Below the pieces are notes generated by a model that ran no database searches, had not been told where the DNA came from, and saw only the letters and a program-made list of their open reading frames with translations. 64,000 nucleotides of DNA from Rhizomucor pusillus. Taxonomy: Eukaryota > Mucoromycota > Mucoromycetes > Mucorales > Lichtheimiaceae. The position numbers and the translations under genes are program-made. Shown one piece after another: positions 1 through 11,237 of this stretch; the first letter of the stretch is position 1; the number at the start of each line of letters is the position of its first letter. The DNA lies in assembly GCA_900175165.2 (NCBI GenBank), contig FWWN02000637.1, positions 1-64,000 of the forward strand, read 5' to 3'.

Positions 1-671
1 CCAAAAACTGTGCTTTACGAAAGCGATCTGAAAGGACGAGAACTGCATGGACCAAAATGATTATATGTTGTGCGAACGCATCCATATATAAGCTCGAAAT
101 ACGTCAGGCGGATATGCATGTAGCTGCCTTAATACTTCAGCTTATTCTGACAAGGACGAACCATATACAGATTATTGCTTGCCTTTCAATACTTCTTTCG
201 CATCCAAATGAGACGGCGANAGGATANCAGATTTTCTTGTGAAGCTTGAAGTGACACGGGTTTTTGNCTGCGATGCTGTGGATGTCCTCTGATATGAAGC
301 AGGTTACAATAGAGAATAAGGGTATGGAGGGCTAATTCATGGATGGTTATTGTTGTCATGTTTGACAAATGCTGGAATATTAATGCCAGTACATCACTGA
401 CAAAGATTAGTTGGATCGTATTTAGATCAACATATCATACTTGTATCAAATGCTTGACGCTTATTTCTTTGTTGGGGTTGAAAATCATGGGCGAACTCTG
501 CTTGTACCTTTCTGATACACTCTTTCCAGGAAGTAAGTCGCACTTGGTGCAAATTGATGTCACACACATCCATGCATGGGAATCAAAGTAATGTGCAATC
601 ACCACGGACCAAACGCCGCAATGTGCGATTCTGGGAACATGGATATGGCAGGAGTGTTATGTGTTGAGATT
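1..671. other. No gene recognised at left edge
   Basis: This stretch has several N bases (near 220, 227, 267) and only short open frames that resemble nothing known to me. I see no splice-consistent coding model, no RNA gene and no repeat. It may be the 3' flank of the minus-strand gene that ends at 672. Confidence 0.4.
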
Positions 672-2062
672 TCAATTCAGGAATTCAAAGACCTGTGTCA
701 CTTGTCTTCCAACGGCTTCGTTGGCCGAGACAATGGAGGGGATGAGGAGTTCCGCAAGACCTTCAAGTTCCGTATTCAGATGTGCATTGTACAAGATTGG
801 TAACGCGTCAGTTTCGTCATCAAACAAGTCAAGGATGCCTGTCATCATTTCTTTGCATTTTCCTGTTGCTTGACTGGTGATTTCAGTGACGTCGGCTTTG
901 GCGAGTTTGGCATTGTTGCCCTGCTGTAAAACTTGCATTGCAACTAATCTAAAAACTTTCGCACAAGGATTCCGTGCACGGTCCGCTTCAATCAAGGTGA
1001 AAAGCGAATATGGTTGACATGCATGGACTTTGGTGAGCGGGCCAGAAGCTCGGCACAAATTGTAGGTGGTTGGTGAATCAAACCGGGTTCTGATTTGTCG
1101 TAACAGGGAACAAGCATAACGGTGTCAGAAACGCTACTTGCCGAAGGGTCGTTGATCATGGCTAAACCGGCGTTCATTGATTCCGTGTCGAGAAAAATTT
1201 TGCATGCCAACGAATCTTTGATAGTCGAGAGCTGGAAATGCACAGTCGTGCCACCAACGGACGGATCATGCTTTTCGTCTAAGCGGATACTTGACGTGAC
1301 CAATGCATTCGAAACTTGGGTTCCAATAACCAACTTTTGCCCATCACGCTTTTCATACAAGGTGGGCCAAACGTCAGGATGCGGGATTTTGATGGGAGGA
1401 GGTAATGATGTTGTGTGGGTGCCGNTTTTAAGTTTGCCAAATGTTTCACGGTGCCGGTCAACGGTTTTTGTTCTGCCATACATTTCAACTGTGTTGACCA
1501 TGACTGCCTGTTTGTTGCTTGTATTGACAAGGATCGCACCGGCAAGGACCATTGCTGAAAAATATTTCGCTTGAGGATAAAATTCCCAATCCTTGTTCAG
1601 TAATGCCCAAACATCGTCTGCGAGTGGAACATAATGGCGTTGCACGAGGATCTTGGAATATGGCGAGGCAGCAAACAAATTCTCGAGGCTAGTGACCACG
1701 TTTGGGATGCACTTGATGCACAAACCGTTGTTGTCGAATGCATCTTCAAAGCGACGTTTTGTAGGCACGATTGGGCCGATGGATGGATGATTGGATGTGA
1801 TTCGGTTGACAACGTGTTCATGTGCGAGCGCGTTCTCTTCGTGTCCATTGTCATTGAAAATTGAAAAAGGTCGAAGATCCAAAGAGTCAACGATGTACAA
1901 TGTCTTGTATTGATCTTTGTTGGTTTCCTCATTTCGATGATGACAGGCGTAGATCACTGCATCATCGTAGGAACGTCGTGGATGGTTGATGTTGGTGCGG
2001 TCAGTGAGGGGTGCGGCAGATGATACGGAAAGGACGCAAAGGGCGCAAAGGGCGCAAAGGAC
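672..2062 (-). CDS. Uncharacterised spliced protein gene, 5' end unclear
   Basis: Two minus-strand blocks join cleanly. Exon block 2062-1029 is open, and a GT-AG intron of 80 nt (1028-949) links it in phase to 948-672, ending in a stop. The joint reads SPK|LVAMQVLQQ. I do not recognise the protein. It has no clear membrane segment in the body, and the C-terminal part is helical and acidic. The open frame runs upstream into the adjacent minisatellite, where it reads as Leu-Cys-Ala repeats until a TGA at 2065-2063. No in-frame ATG lies near that end, so the true start is in an unseen upstream exon or has been destroyed by repeat expansion. One N (about 1425) falls inside. It could be a lineage-specific gene or a decaying one. 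Confidence 0.45.
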
Positions 2063-2613
2063 TCAAAGGTTCAAACAATAATGCAAAGAACTCAAAGGTT
2101 TAAATAATGCAAAGAACTCACAGGTTTAAACAATAATGCAAAGGACGCAAAGGTTCAAAGAATAATGCAAAGGACTCAACGGACTCAAAGGGCGCAAAGG
2201 GCGCAAAGGGCGCAAAGAACTCAAGGTTTAAATAATGCAAAGAACTCAAAGGTTTAAACAATAATGCAAAGGACGCAAAGGTTCAAAGAATAATGCAAAG
2301 GACGCAAAGGGCGCAAAGGGCGCAAAGAACTCAAGGTTTAAATAATGCAAAGAACTCAAAGTTTAAACAATAATGCAAAGGACGCAAAGGTTCAAAGAAT
2401 AATGCAAAGGACTCAAAGGACGCAAAGGACGCAAAGGGCGCAAAGGACGGAAAGGGCGCAAAGGACGGAAAGGGCGCAAAGGGCGCAAAGGGCGCAAAGA
2501 ACTCAAAGGTTTAAATAATGCAAAGAACTCAAAGGTTTAAACAATAATGCAAAGGACTCAAAGGATTCAAAGGTTCAAACAATAATGCAAAGGGCGCAAA
2601 GGACTCAAAGGTG
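2028..2613. repeat. G-rich minisatellite, 9-bp units in higher-order blocks
   Basis: About 590 bp is built from a 9-bp unit with variants GGCGCAAAG, GGACGCAAA and GGACTCAAA. These are interleaved with longer blocks such as AATAATGCAAAGAACTCAAA and GTTTAAACAATAATGCAAAG. The long block recurs at least five times with point differences, so there is a higher-order period of roughly 60-120 bp over the 9-bp one. There are no regular non-repeat spacers, which excludes CRISPR. It borders the 5' end of the uncharacterised minus-strand gene. Confidence 0.9.
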
Positions 2614-2619
2614 CAAGGT

Positions 2620-5600
2620 GTCGTTTCAGGCCAAAACTCTCTTCCTGAGTCTTACGTAGACAAAGGCTTCCTGTTCAGCATGTAGAAACTGTTCTTGCAA
2701 ATATTGAATGAGAAAGATAAGACTTCATGGTGCCTGCCAGAAACAGTTAAGTCATAATGATTGTTTCCAGTGACCATCAAAAAATACACATGTACTCGCC
2801 GTAGAGAACTTGAAGAATTAGCTCACTACATGGATGAAGGAACACAGAAAGAAAATATGAATGCCAATCTATTTATCACTTCTCTTCTCGTGATATCATA
2901 TGTATGAAATTATCATTTGTCATGCGTCCTATCGTCAATGAATAACAGCTGTATACTTTGCCTAGGTCTCTTCTTTTGCAAGGAGATACCGATGCATACA
3001 ACAATTAAGTATGGTGGTCTTCGTAATGCAATAAGGTTGTATGGTTGGATTTGGTCGAATACTGTAATTATGAAAACGTGAACATCTGCATACATAATTC
3101 TCATCTCTGTAGTCAGATGGTACCGGCTTTTCTAGACTTTTCAGGATTTTAAAACATGGTTGTTACTTTTGTATTGTTGTTTTAATATCATTATGATTGG
3201 ATAAGTTGTCACGTGTTTCTTTCATAAAGGTATTAGGATACCATACAGTCAGCAATGCCGTCAGCAAAATGTCCCAAATGTGAATAAATAGTTCCATCTA
3301 TTGGAGTACGATGAAGCAAAAGATCTCTTTTGCGTTGCCGATCTAACCATTTTCTTGGGATTCTTTGTTATAAAATAGATTGATAAATGTGCAAATCCAC
3401 ATTGTGGATTAATGCGCCAACAATTTTTGAAAAACCTGTAGTAGACATTTGAAATTCCGCAATCACGATGGGCAAATGAGCGTGTCGTGCCCCAGAGCAT
3501 TCTTTACAATCCACACTCCATGGACCGGCTTGGGGGAGGCCATGTGCCTTCTTGACAATACCTTTCTCTTTCCGTGGGACCTTGTAAGGCGAGAGACGGA
3601 GCCGGGTCATCTTCGCAGCTTGGGGGCCATCCCAGGGCCTTGACAATAGCCTCCTCCACCCTAGGTGGGGGACGTGGTTGGAAGATTGACACTGCCTTGT
3701 TGCATGGATCAATTCCTGTCTTTCTGAGCGAAAGAAGCAAGATAAATCTATTGTTTTTTTTCACTATCAGTGATGCTTATTATATATGTCACATACGCAG
3801 CTTCCCAGCTCTTCTGAACGCGCAACGAGAGGCGAGAAGACATTCCATTACTGAGCCGGATATTTACATAAACAAGTATTGGCTCGTTCGCAGATGAGCT
3901 CCTCTGCCAAGGCAAGTATAGAGGAATGGATACGCATTGCGCTTGTTGATTTTGCTGATAAGGACGCTTTAGCGACAGTGGACGGAGTGCGGATTACTTG
4001 GCTTAGAACTTTGGAACAGCCGATGTGCTTTAGTCGAGACGAAATACCGGGACATTTTGCAAAATGATCGGTTAGTTTCACCTGAGGCAATTTGATCCTT
4101 CATTTGTCAGATGGATACTGATTGTATTTTGCAGTTGATAAACTTATCATGGGAGGTTAAGTTCACCGCCAAAGTCTTCAAACTGGATTGGGAATGGTAT
4201 TACCATTTCGGCATATTCACTTCTTTCTACCGAGGAGTCATTGGAAGGCGGATAGCGATGGCTGGTCCAGTCTACACCGCTTGGGGCGGACCTGTTACAC
4301 CTAATATCGCAACCAACGGTTCATGATGATATAGCAAAAGGAAAGAACCGAAGAAATCACGTACATATCCTTACAACATTGTAGTTCTTGTTTCTGCAAG
4401 AAGAGAAATATATGTTCTCAGTTTATCCAGCAATGGAAAGGTCTATCAGAATGGGAATACATGTGAGACTTATTCTTTAGACACCATGTCTTCCGTGATA
4501 GCTTCCAGTCATAACTACCAGTGGATGTAATGTGTGTGATTGAAAGTCATCTAACAATGCGCGTGTGAAACGAAAGCTGCAATATGTGGCTTCTGCATAT
4601 GAGAGTCATTCTGGTTTGAAGATGCCTGCTGGGTATATATACAGTTAGGATGCCTTTTGGAGGAATTGCCAATATCTTGCCAAAACAGGCCTTTCGCGAT
4701 ACAAGAAGTGTTTCTGATTTGGGCTTGCATGCCATTGAAGTGGACACAAAGAAATGTATAGATGAAGCGACCAGGCATCACGCGGTGCCAATAGACATCA
4801 TTTTGGGTGGTAAATGTATGCAGTAGGAAGATCTGAGGACAATTAAGTATAGAGCTTTCCCAGGAAAATTGTTGTCAGTGGATACACGTATCAGAAGTTC
4901 TGCAGATGCAACAGCAGATTGAGATAGAAGTCTGAGAATGCAAAAGTGGTTTGCAACTTTGCATGTAATTACATCCAAGCAGTTTCCAGGACGATGTTAG
5001 CACATGAACGAAACTAATACTACTGCTTCTCGAACACTGCTGGAAAGAGCACAGTATACAGTTCGTTTATTAAGGATAACATTATATATCATGCCCAGAT
5101 ACCTCTCATGCTGCTAGCGGTTGTCCCCGTCTTCGCTCCAGATCGTCCTGTAGAGTCAAATTTTCCATTTCAAGGACAAGTGCTTCCTATAAAAATTCAG
5201 TCGGCTTACTATCCACACATAGGAAGCTGTGAGATACGATTTGGCGCCACCGTTATGCTTATAACCGTATATGTACGGGCTGTTTGGACCACGATAAGCA
5301 CAAAGTCCATTTGGCGCCTGTCTGGAGTACAAATGCTTGTGGATGCAGTCCACGTAATCAAGACTTGACTGGACTCCTCGCCTGGACATGCGTAAATACA
5401 ATATCAGGCTGAGAAGCATATAAAGTTGGTCTCGTTGATAAAGAGGTCTAAAGCTTTATGGAAATGATAGGTAAATGAATTCTGATCATCATTTTCCAAA
5501 AGCCTTTTCATTTAAGCTTTTGTTGACGAGTGCCCATTTGTTCTGCCGCGCAGCAGAAGGATGCTTGTTTGCCATACTATCTGACCTTCATAACGTTCTT

Positions 5601-7350
5601 CTATGAGAATACGAGAACTCTTGTTCTTCAAAAGTGTTCAGTTCTTAAGATGCAATGGCAAATGCATAGCAAAGCTGATGCGCTTAGAAATTCCTCAATA
5701 AACAGCTTTAAAAAGTTGTGCCTTGTCATGCCCGAAGTACCATGTGTACGCTCGCCTATGTTCTGAATTGTCGTCATTGGATATCTAGGAACGATCTCAG
5801 GGTGGCACTCACGAGCATATTGCGTTCTCAAAGGCATCCATCTTGATACTGTAGCGGGATGGCGGAACGGGGAGATGGGGGGATGCTTAGGAACATGACC
5901 ACGAGGCATCCGAGAATTTTTTTGGTAGCACATGGTTATCCCAGCTGCAGCTGACAAAGACTCAATGGAAGTGAACTTTGGTTCAGGACTCGTATACCTT
6001 CAAGACTTGTATGTGTTCGCAGTAGCTACATGTAGCAAATTCCCTTCTCGCGATCTGTCACCGTGAAGCCTTTATAGAACTCCTGTCGCACGGATCGTCC
6101 ACAAATTGCCACGAGAGAGTACAGATCGATTTCCCAAATTTTCCTTTTTCCCAGCTTAACTTTGCAGGTCAACCGAACCGAGAGAAGGATAAAAACCCCA
6201 AATGACGGCACTACTGCCCTGGCGATTGTTTCAGATTTCCCAAGCAAGACTTATCAGCATACCCTATCTTGGTTTTAGCTCGTTAAATAAGCTCCATGAG
6301 CTAAGTTGCATCTTCACGAGTTGGAAAGTGTTTGCGGGTGCAGCAATGTCCAGTTTCCCACCTACGTCACAGTTTCAGTTTTGATTGGTTGGGACATCTA
6401 TGTCTCTCCTCTTGGCAACACCCGCCGGTTTCAGTTACACACTCATACCTGTTTTTGTCATGATTTGTATATAGAAGGATATAACGGCGGTGATAGACAT
6501 TGTAGGCGTCAAAAGCCATCCGCTGGCATCTCGAGCGGTGGTAATAGATGTAATTCACCAGGATTACACTTTCGCTTGGTCTGAGTGTCGTACGGATAAT
6601 GAGCGGGGACAGATTGGATGCTATTTTGCGCTTAACCTTAAAAATCATCCGGCCACTCCACATCTCCATTACCGAGTGGGGCAAACCCCACCCCCGCACA
6701 TCCAAGCTATTGACTTGTTACACTTCTTGGCTTAACCTCTCTTATCTGACTCATACATGTATGATGCTCTCAGATATCTAGCTTAGCTCACCCATGACGA
6801 TATTTTTGGTCATGTCGGCTCAGGGTCGTCTTTCCGTTCCCGCCTGATTCAGCCCGGTCCCGTTGTTCCTCGGAAGGGTTCTAGTTTTTCAAAATGTCCC
6901 TTTTTGGAATTATCCTGGGTCCCTCCAATAGAAACTTGCAGAACTGGGACCAACGATTAAGTAATGTTTTCAGCACCTTGAAACAATATTGATTTAACAC
7001 ATCGCCATTTGCGTCTATTTGCGGTACTTTGTAGTATTTAGCATAGCAGTTCATTAAACATGTAACGTAAGCAGCATATGTAGCTTACAGACGGTTTCCT
7101 GCCCTGTTCCTGTTTCGAAAACTTCCTACATTTCAGGTCCTACAAAATTTCGGGAAAACAGTTTTACTTGATTTAGCCGGCGATTCTTTTTGATGGGAAG
7201 CTGTAAAAGGCAAGTCGTCCGATTGCTGGGTTTGAACAACCCCACCTGGTTCCTCCCCGCTCATGACGGAGGGACCCAGCTGAAAGGTGAGTGGCGTTGC
7301 CTTAAACGGTCCCCCCACCTCCTCACATCATCGCAGCTGCATCCGAACAG
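2620..7350. other. Gene-poor region, about 4.7 kb
   Basis: Only short open frames occur on either strand, and none gives a spliced model or a family match. A GC-rich patch at 3500-3720 contains two imperfect copies of a segment near 3527-3562 and 3618-3652, each with GCTTGGGGG and a CTTGACAATA core. A 56-residue frame at 3894-4067 has a protein-like composition, but nothing joins to it. The last 200 bp hold the promoter of the hexose transporter. Confidence 0.6.
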
Positions 7351-7358
7351 ATATAAAA
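7240..7358 (+). promoter_or_regulatory. Hexose transporter promoter with CreA/Mig1-like sites and TATA box
   Basis: A TATAAAA box lies at 7352-7358, about 90 bp before the start codon of the hexose transporter. Upstream are three matches to the reverse of the fungal carbon-repressor consensus SYGGRG: CCCCAC at 7240-7245, CCCCGC at 7255-7260 and CCCCAC at 7313-7318. Glucose repressors of the CreA/Mig1 type bind such sites in fungi. The sites are visible; regulation through them is inference. Confidence 0.5.
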
Positions 7359-7444
7359 AGGACTAGAACTTTTTGAGCGAACCACACTTGTTTACACTCT
7401 TCTCCTCCTTTTTCTTTTTTTCTTTACCTTTCTATAATCTAAAA

Positions 7445-9275
7445 ATGGAGAGTATAAAGCACGAATCATCTCAACAGCACTTTGAAGATCGGCCGGTCCT
7501 TGTTCAACGGGAAACAGTCAATGGCCTTACCAATCTTATCAGGAACCCCTATGTTTTTGCCGTTGCTCTGTTTGCATCTCTTGGTGGTCTCCTCTTTGGT
7601 TACGACCAAGGTGTCATCTCCGGTATCCAGGAAATGGAGGTAAATATATTAAAAAGGCACAATCATAAGTTACTTGCGCGATATTTATGGAAAATTTGTC
7701 GATATACAGACTTTTACCGCAAAATTCCCCATGAATGATGTCCAAAACGGATTTGTTGTCTCCATTCTTGAACTCGGTGCTTGGGCTGGCTCATGGATCG
7801 TCGGTTACTTTGCTGATCGTATCTCCCGTAAATACTCTATTGTGCTTTTCTGTGTCATCTTCCTTCTCGGTAGCTCTATCGTAAGTTTTCCTTGTTGGCG
7901 CAATTCTATTTTGGATCGCTGTTTAACCATTTTTGCATTTTTGCAGCAAGGTGGCGCTCAAACTATTAACTATCTCTATGGTGGCCGTTTTGTCACCGGT
8001 ATGGCAGTCGGTGCCCTCAGTATGCTTGTTCCTCTCTATCAATCCGAAATTGCCCCTCCTGAATTCCGTGGCTCCCTTGTCTCTCTTCAGCAATTGGCTG
8101 TCACTTTGGGTATCTTGATCTCTTTCTGGATCGACTTTGGCACCCAATACATCCCCAACGAAGCCCAATGGCGTGTTCCCTTCTGCTTGCAGATCGCTAT
8201 CGGTCTTGTCCTTGGTTTCGGTATCCTCTTCTTCCCCTTCTCTCCTCGTTGGCTCATGAGTGTCGATCGCGAAGATGAGGCTCTGAAGGTCATTGGAAAG
8301 TTGCGCCGTTTACCTATCGACCATCCTCTTGTTATGGAAGAATGGCGTGAAATCAAGGCTAGCGTCGAGTTCGAACGTCAGGTACAAGCTGACATGTACC
8401 CACAATACGTCAACCAAGGCACCAAGGGCAAAGTCATGATGAACGTCATGGGATACGTGGATCTCTTCCGCAAGGGAATGCTCCTTCGTCTTTTCCTTGC
8501 TTGTGCTATCATGTTCTTCCAGCAGTTCGTCGGTGTCAACGCTCTGATCTACTATGCTCCCAAGATCTTCCAGTCTGTCGGTCTCACTGGCACCACAGTT
8601 TCCCTTCTTGCAACCGGTGTCGTTGGTATCATCAACTTTGTCATGACCATCCCAACCGTCCTCTTCCTCGACAAGTTTGGCCGAAAGCCTATGCTTATGA
8701 CCGCTTCCGCCATTATGACCGTTTGCATGGTCATTATCGCTATCATTGTCGCCTTGTTCCAGCACGATTGGCCTAATCACACAGCTGAAGGCTGGGTTTG
8801 CGTTGCCTTTGTCTACATCTTCATTGCCAACTTTGCCTACTCCTGGGGTCCCATTGGTTGGGTCTATGGATCAGAAATCTTTCCTCTTCGTGTGCGTGCC
8901 AAGGCCATGTCTATCAGCACCTCTGCCAACTGGATGTGCAGTAAGTTTTTGCTAATCTGCCGAACTAGTATCATGATCATTGTTCACTCACCAAACATTT
9001 GTTCTTGTTCTTTAGACTTCATTATTGCCCAGATTACTCCTCCCATGTTGGGCAACATTACCTACGGTACCTACATCTTCTTTGCTTGCTTCTGTTTCAT
9101 CTCCTTCTTCTTTGTCTGGTTCCTCGTACCCGAAACCAAGGGCCGTTCCCTCGAAGAAATGGACGAAATCTTTGGTGGCTCCTCTGCTCTTCGCGATGCT
9201 GAACTCATGAACAAAGTTCAGCATGAAATCTCTCAAAAGAATATCCCTGGCCTCAAGGCAGGTGAAGCTGTATAA
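7445..9275 (+). CDS. MFS hexose transporter
   Basis: Encodes a plasma-membrane sugar:proton symporter of the major facilitator superfamily, 539 aa. Exons are 7445-7639, 7710-7880, 7947-8940 and 9016-9275, all with GT-AG borders. The twelve-helix family signatures appear in order: GGLLFGYDQGVISG in TM1, the Y-x-S-E-I-A-P-P-E-x-R-G loop, SPRWL after TM6, QQFVGVNALIYYAP in TM7, DKFGRKP between TM8 and TM9, GPIGWVYGSEIFPLRVRAKA after TM10 and PETKGRSLEEMDEIF at the end. QQ-x-x-G-x-N in TM7 is typical of glucose/hexose carriers. The start is the first ATG after a CT-rich leader. Codon use is strongly biased to C-ending codons, which suggests high expression. Exact substrate (glucose, fructose or xylose) cannot be read from sequence. 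Confidence 0.95.
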
Positions 9276-9746
9276 CTGTATTCCTCATACGTCTAATTAT
9301 TAGATATTATTCATACATTGCCTGCCAACCATAATCTTTTCTCTTTTGTTTTTCGGTTTGGCAACCACCAAACGCACTCCTACGTCTCCTCTCTTTTGTC
9401 CGATTTGTATATATACATATCTCTACGTCCAATTTATATAAAGTGATAAACTTGTGCTGGACACATATTTGAAACGCGTTGTCACACAACTTTGCATTAT
9501 TTTCTTTATGCACGAACGTTTATACCATTGCGGAGCAAAATGGTTTACAATTGGTATAGAAATATTGTATTTCAAAAGTCATAGATCCTGGTAATAGCAA
9601 AAAGCACTCTATGGATGTAATGGACAGGTCATGCAAAACGGTTGTAGGGAGACGAGAGAGAGAGAGGGGGGAATCGTAACGAATCTTGTGTATATAAATA
9701 CGAGAAGTCAATAACTATCAGGCAAAGGGAAAATAACATAGCCATT

Positions 9747-10919
9747 TCAAAAGAGTTCTTGTAGGTCTTTGAGCGTGACAACGCCGCGCCATATCCGATT
9801 CTCGTCCACGACAGGAAGTAACGGTAATTCAGTGTCTTTTGAGCTATCCTTGGGGACCATTGTGTTCATAGCATCGGTGGCAAGGTCTTCAACGGAGCAG
9901 ACAACAGGATTCCGAGTCATGATGTTCGAAGCTGTAATGTCAAAAATCGTCTCCCGCGCAGCGGTTTTTAGGATGCGATGGATATTCTCGTGCGTAATTA
10001 CGCCCACTACTCTTCCGGTTAAATTCTCTTCATCGTCGTTAACGACGATCGCGCTTGCTGAGCCTTGCTCGGATGATGCAGATGATGAGGGCGGTGTGAG
10101 TAATCCATCGATAGGTTGTTGGCCTGCAACGTCGGCTGCTTCTGCTGCGGTTGTATTATCTTGTCGCAGTACAATGACTCCTCCGCCTTTTGGATGCCGT
10201 GTCATTTCCAATATAACTCTATCCAGCGATGCCGATTCCGTCACCGTTGCTACTTTTGATGCCGGTATCATACAATCCTTGATTTTTAGGAGCAAACGTC
10301 TTCCCAGAGACCCTCCTGGATGGTTCAGTGCAAAGTCATTTCTTGTAAAAGAACGATACTTTGCAAGCGTCAGTGCAATAGCATCGCCCAATGCCAAAGC
10401 AAGAGTCGTGGAGCTAGTGGGCGCTGGAATATCAGATGCCTCCTGTGCGACAAACCCGTCAATCCATGCTGCGCTGCATTTTGCTAGCTGAGACTTGTCG
10501 TTGCCACCGAGACCGATAATAGGTACACCACGGTGATTCAGACTAGGAACAATTCGCATAAGCTCCTCTGTGTTGCCTGAGAATGACAGCGCTAGCACAA
10601 CATCCTTGTCGTCGACTACACCCAAGTCGCCGTGCATTGCCTCGACAGGGTGAAGAAATGTTGCAGGTGTTCCGGTCGAGAGCATGGTGGCAACGATCTT
10701 TTCGCTTATTTTGCCTGATTTACCCACGCCTGTCACAATGATCTTGCCATTCTGCCGCAAAGTTTGTAGCATGAGCTCGATCGCTTGCTCGTAACCTCGC
10801 CGCGCTGCCGAGGACGCTGTCAATAGCCTTTCTGCACATGCATGCAAAGCGCATGCTTCCTCCATCAAAACATTTGCCGAGTCGGTCACAAAATCCGGCA
10901 TAATCTTTGAAAGTATCAT
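9747..10919 (-). CDS. KpsF/GutQ-type arabinose-5-phosphate isomerase (SIS + CBS)
   Basis: Single-exon 390 aa protein with a SIS domain (about residues 40-190) followed by a CBS pair (about 220-390). The SIS part carries VTGVGKSGKI, STGTPATFLHPVEAMHGDLG, SFSGNTEE, ALALGDAIALTL and the HPGGSLGRRLL end, all hallmarks of D-arabinose-5-phosphate isomerases that interconvert ribulose-5-P and arabinose-5-P. In bacteria this feeds Kdo synthesis; fungi have no Kdo, so the physiological role here is open (sugar-phosphate metabolism or sensing). The CBS pair has a low-complexity Ser/Ala/Glu insertion (about 275-300) that is absent from bacterial enzymes. The lack of introns stands out next to its intron-rich neighbours. 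The stop of the Raptor gene lies 318 bp upstream on the same strand. Confidence 0.88.
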   Translation of the reverse strand: MILSKIMPDFVTDSANVLMEEACALHACAERLLTASSAARRGYEQAIELMLQTLRQNGKIIVTGVGKSGKISEKIVATMLSTGTPATFLHPVEAMHGDLGVVDDKDVVLALSFSGNTEELMRIVPSLNHRGVPIIGLGGNDKSQLAKCSAAWIDGFVAQEASDIPAPTSSTTLALALGDAIALTLAKYRSFTRNDFALNHPGGSLGRRLLLKIKDCMIPASKVATVTESASLDRVILEMTRHPKGGGVIVLRQDNTTAAEAADVAGQQPIDGLLTPPSSSASSEQGSASAIVVNDDEENLTGRVVGVITHENIHRILKTAARETIFDITASNIMTRNPVVCSVEDLATDAMNTMVPKDSSKDTELPLLPVVDENRIWRGVVTLKDLQELF

Positions 10920-11237
10920 GGCAAATTCTGTGATAAATTCAACGCGCGGTCAAAGGAAGAAGGAAAATGATAAAAAAGAACCAGGACTATCGAACCGGGT
11001 TTGAAGGATTGAAGAGATAAGGTGTATTGCTCGGCATCGGCAGAATTGACATTAAATTTCTCTCCGACCACAGACCATTGTGCTTGTTTGTTGCAAAATG
11101 GCGTAAGATATCGTTCCTATATGAGACTAGAATCGATGATCGTAACCGGCTATAAGAATAAAGCGTATATATAAACACGTCTGACTTTATTGTATTAATC
11201 GATTGGTATAGGTATCATAAGTATGATAGTGAATGCC

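Noticed and set aside
2028..2613. CRISPR array
   Set aside because: Units are 9 bp, contiguous and nested, with no unique spacers, and the genome is eukaryotic.
3894..4067. Small gene starting MSSSAKASIEEWIRIAL
   Set aside because: Composition looks protein-like, but it has no family match, no downstream exon and a competing open frame on the other strand.
8310..8780. 156-codon antisense frame in the hexose transporter
   Set aside because: It results from the strong codon bias of the transporter; acidic and His-rich without any family pattern.
9769..10491. 240-codon plus-strand frame over the sugar isomerase
   Set aside because: It is the shadow of the minus-strand SIS/CBS gene, whose motifs are unambiguous.
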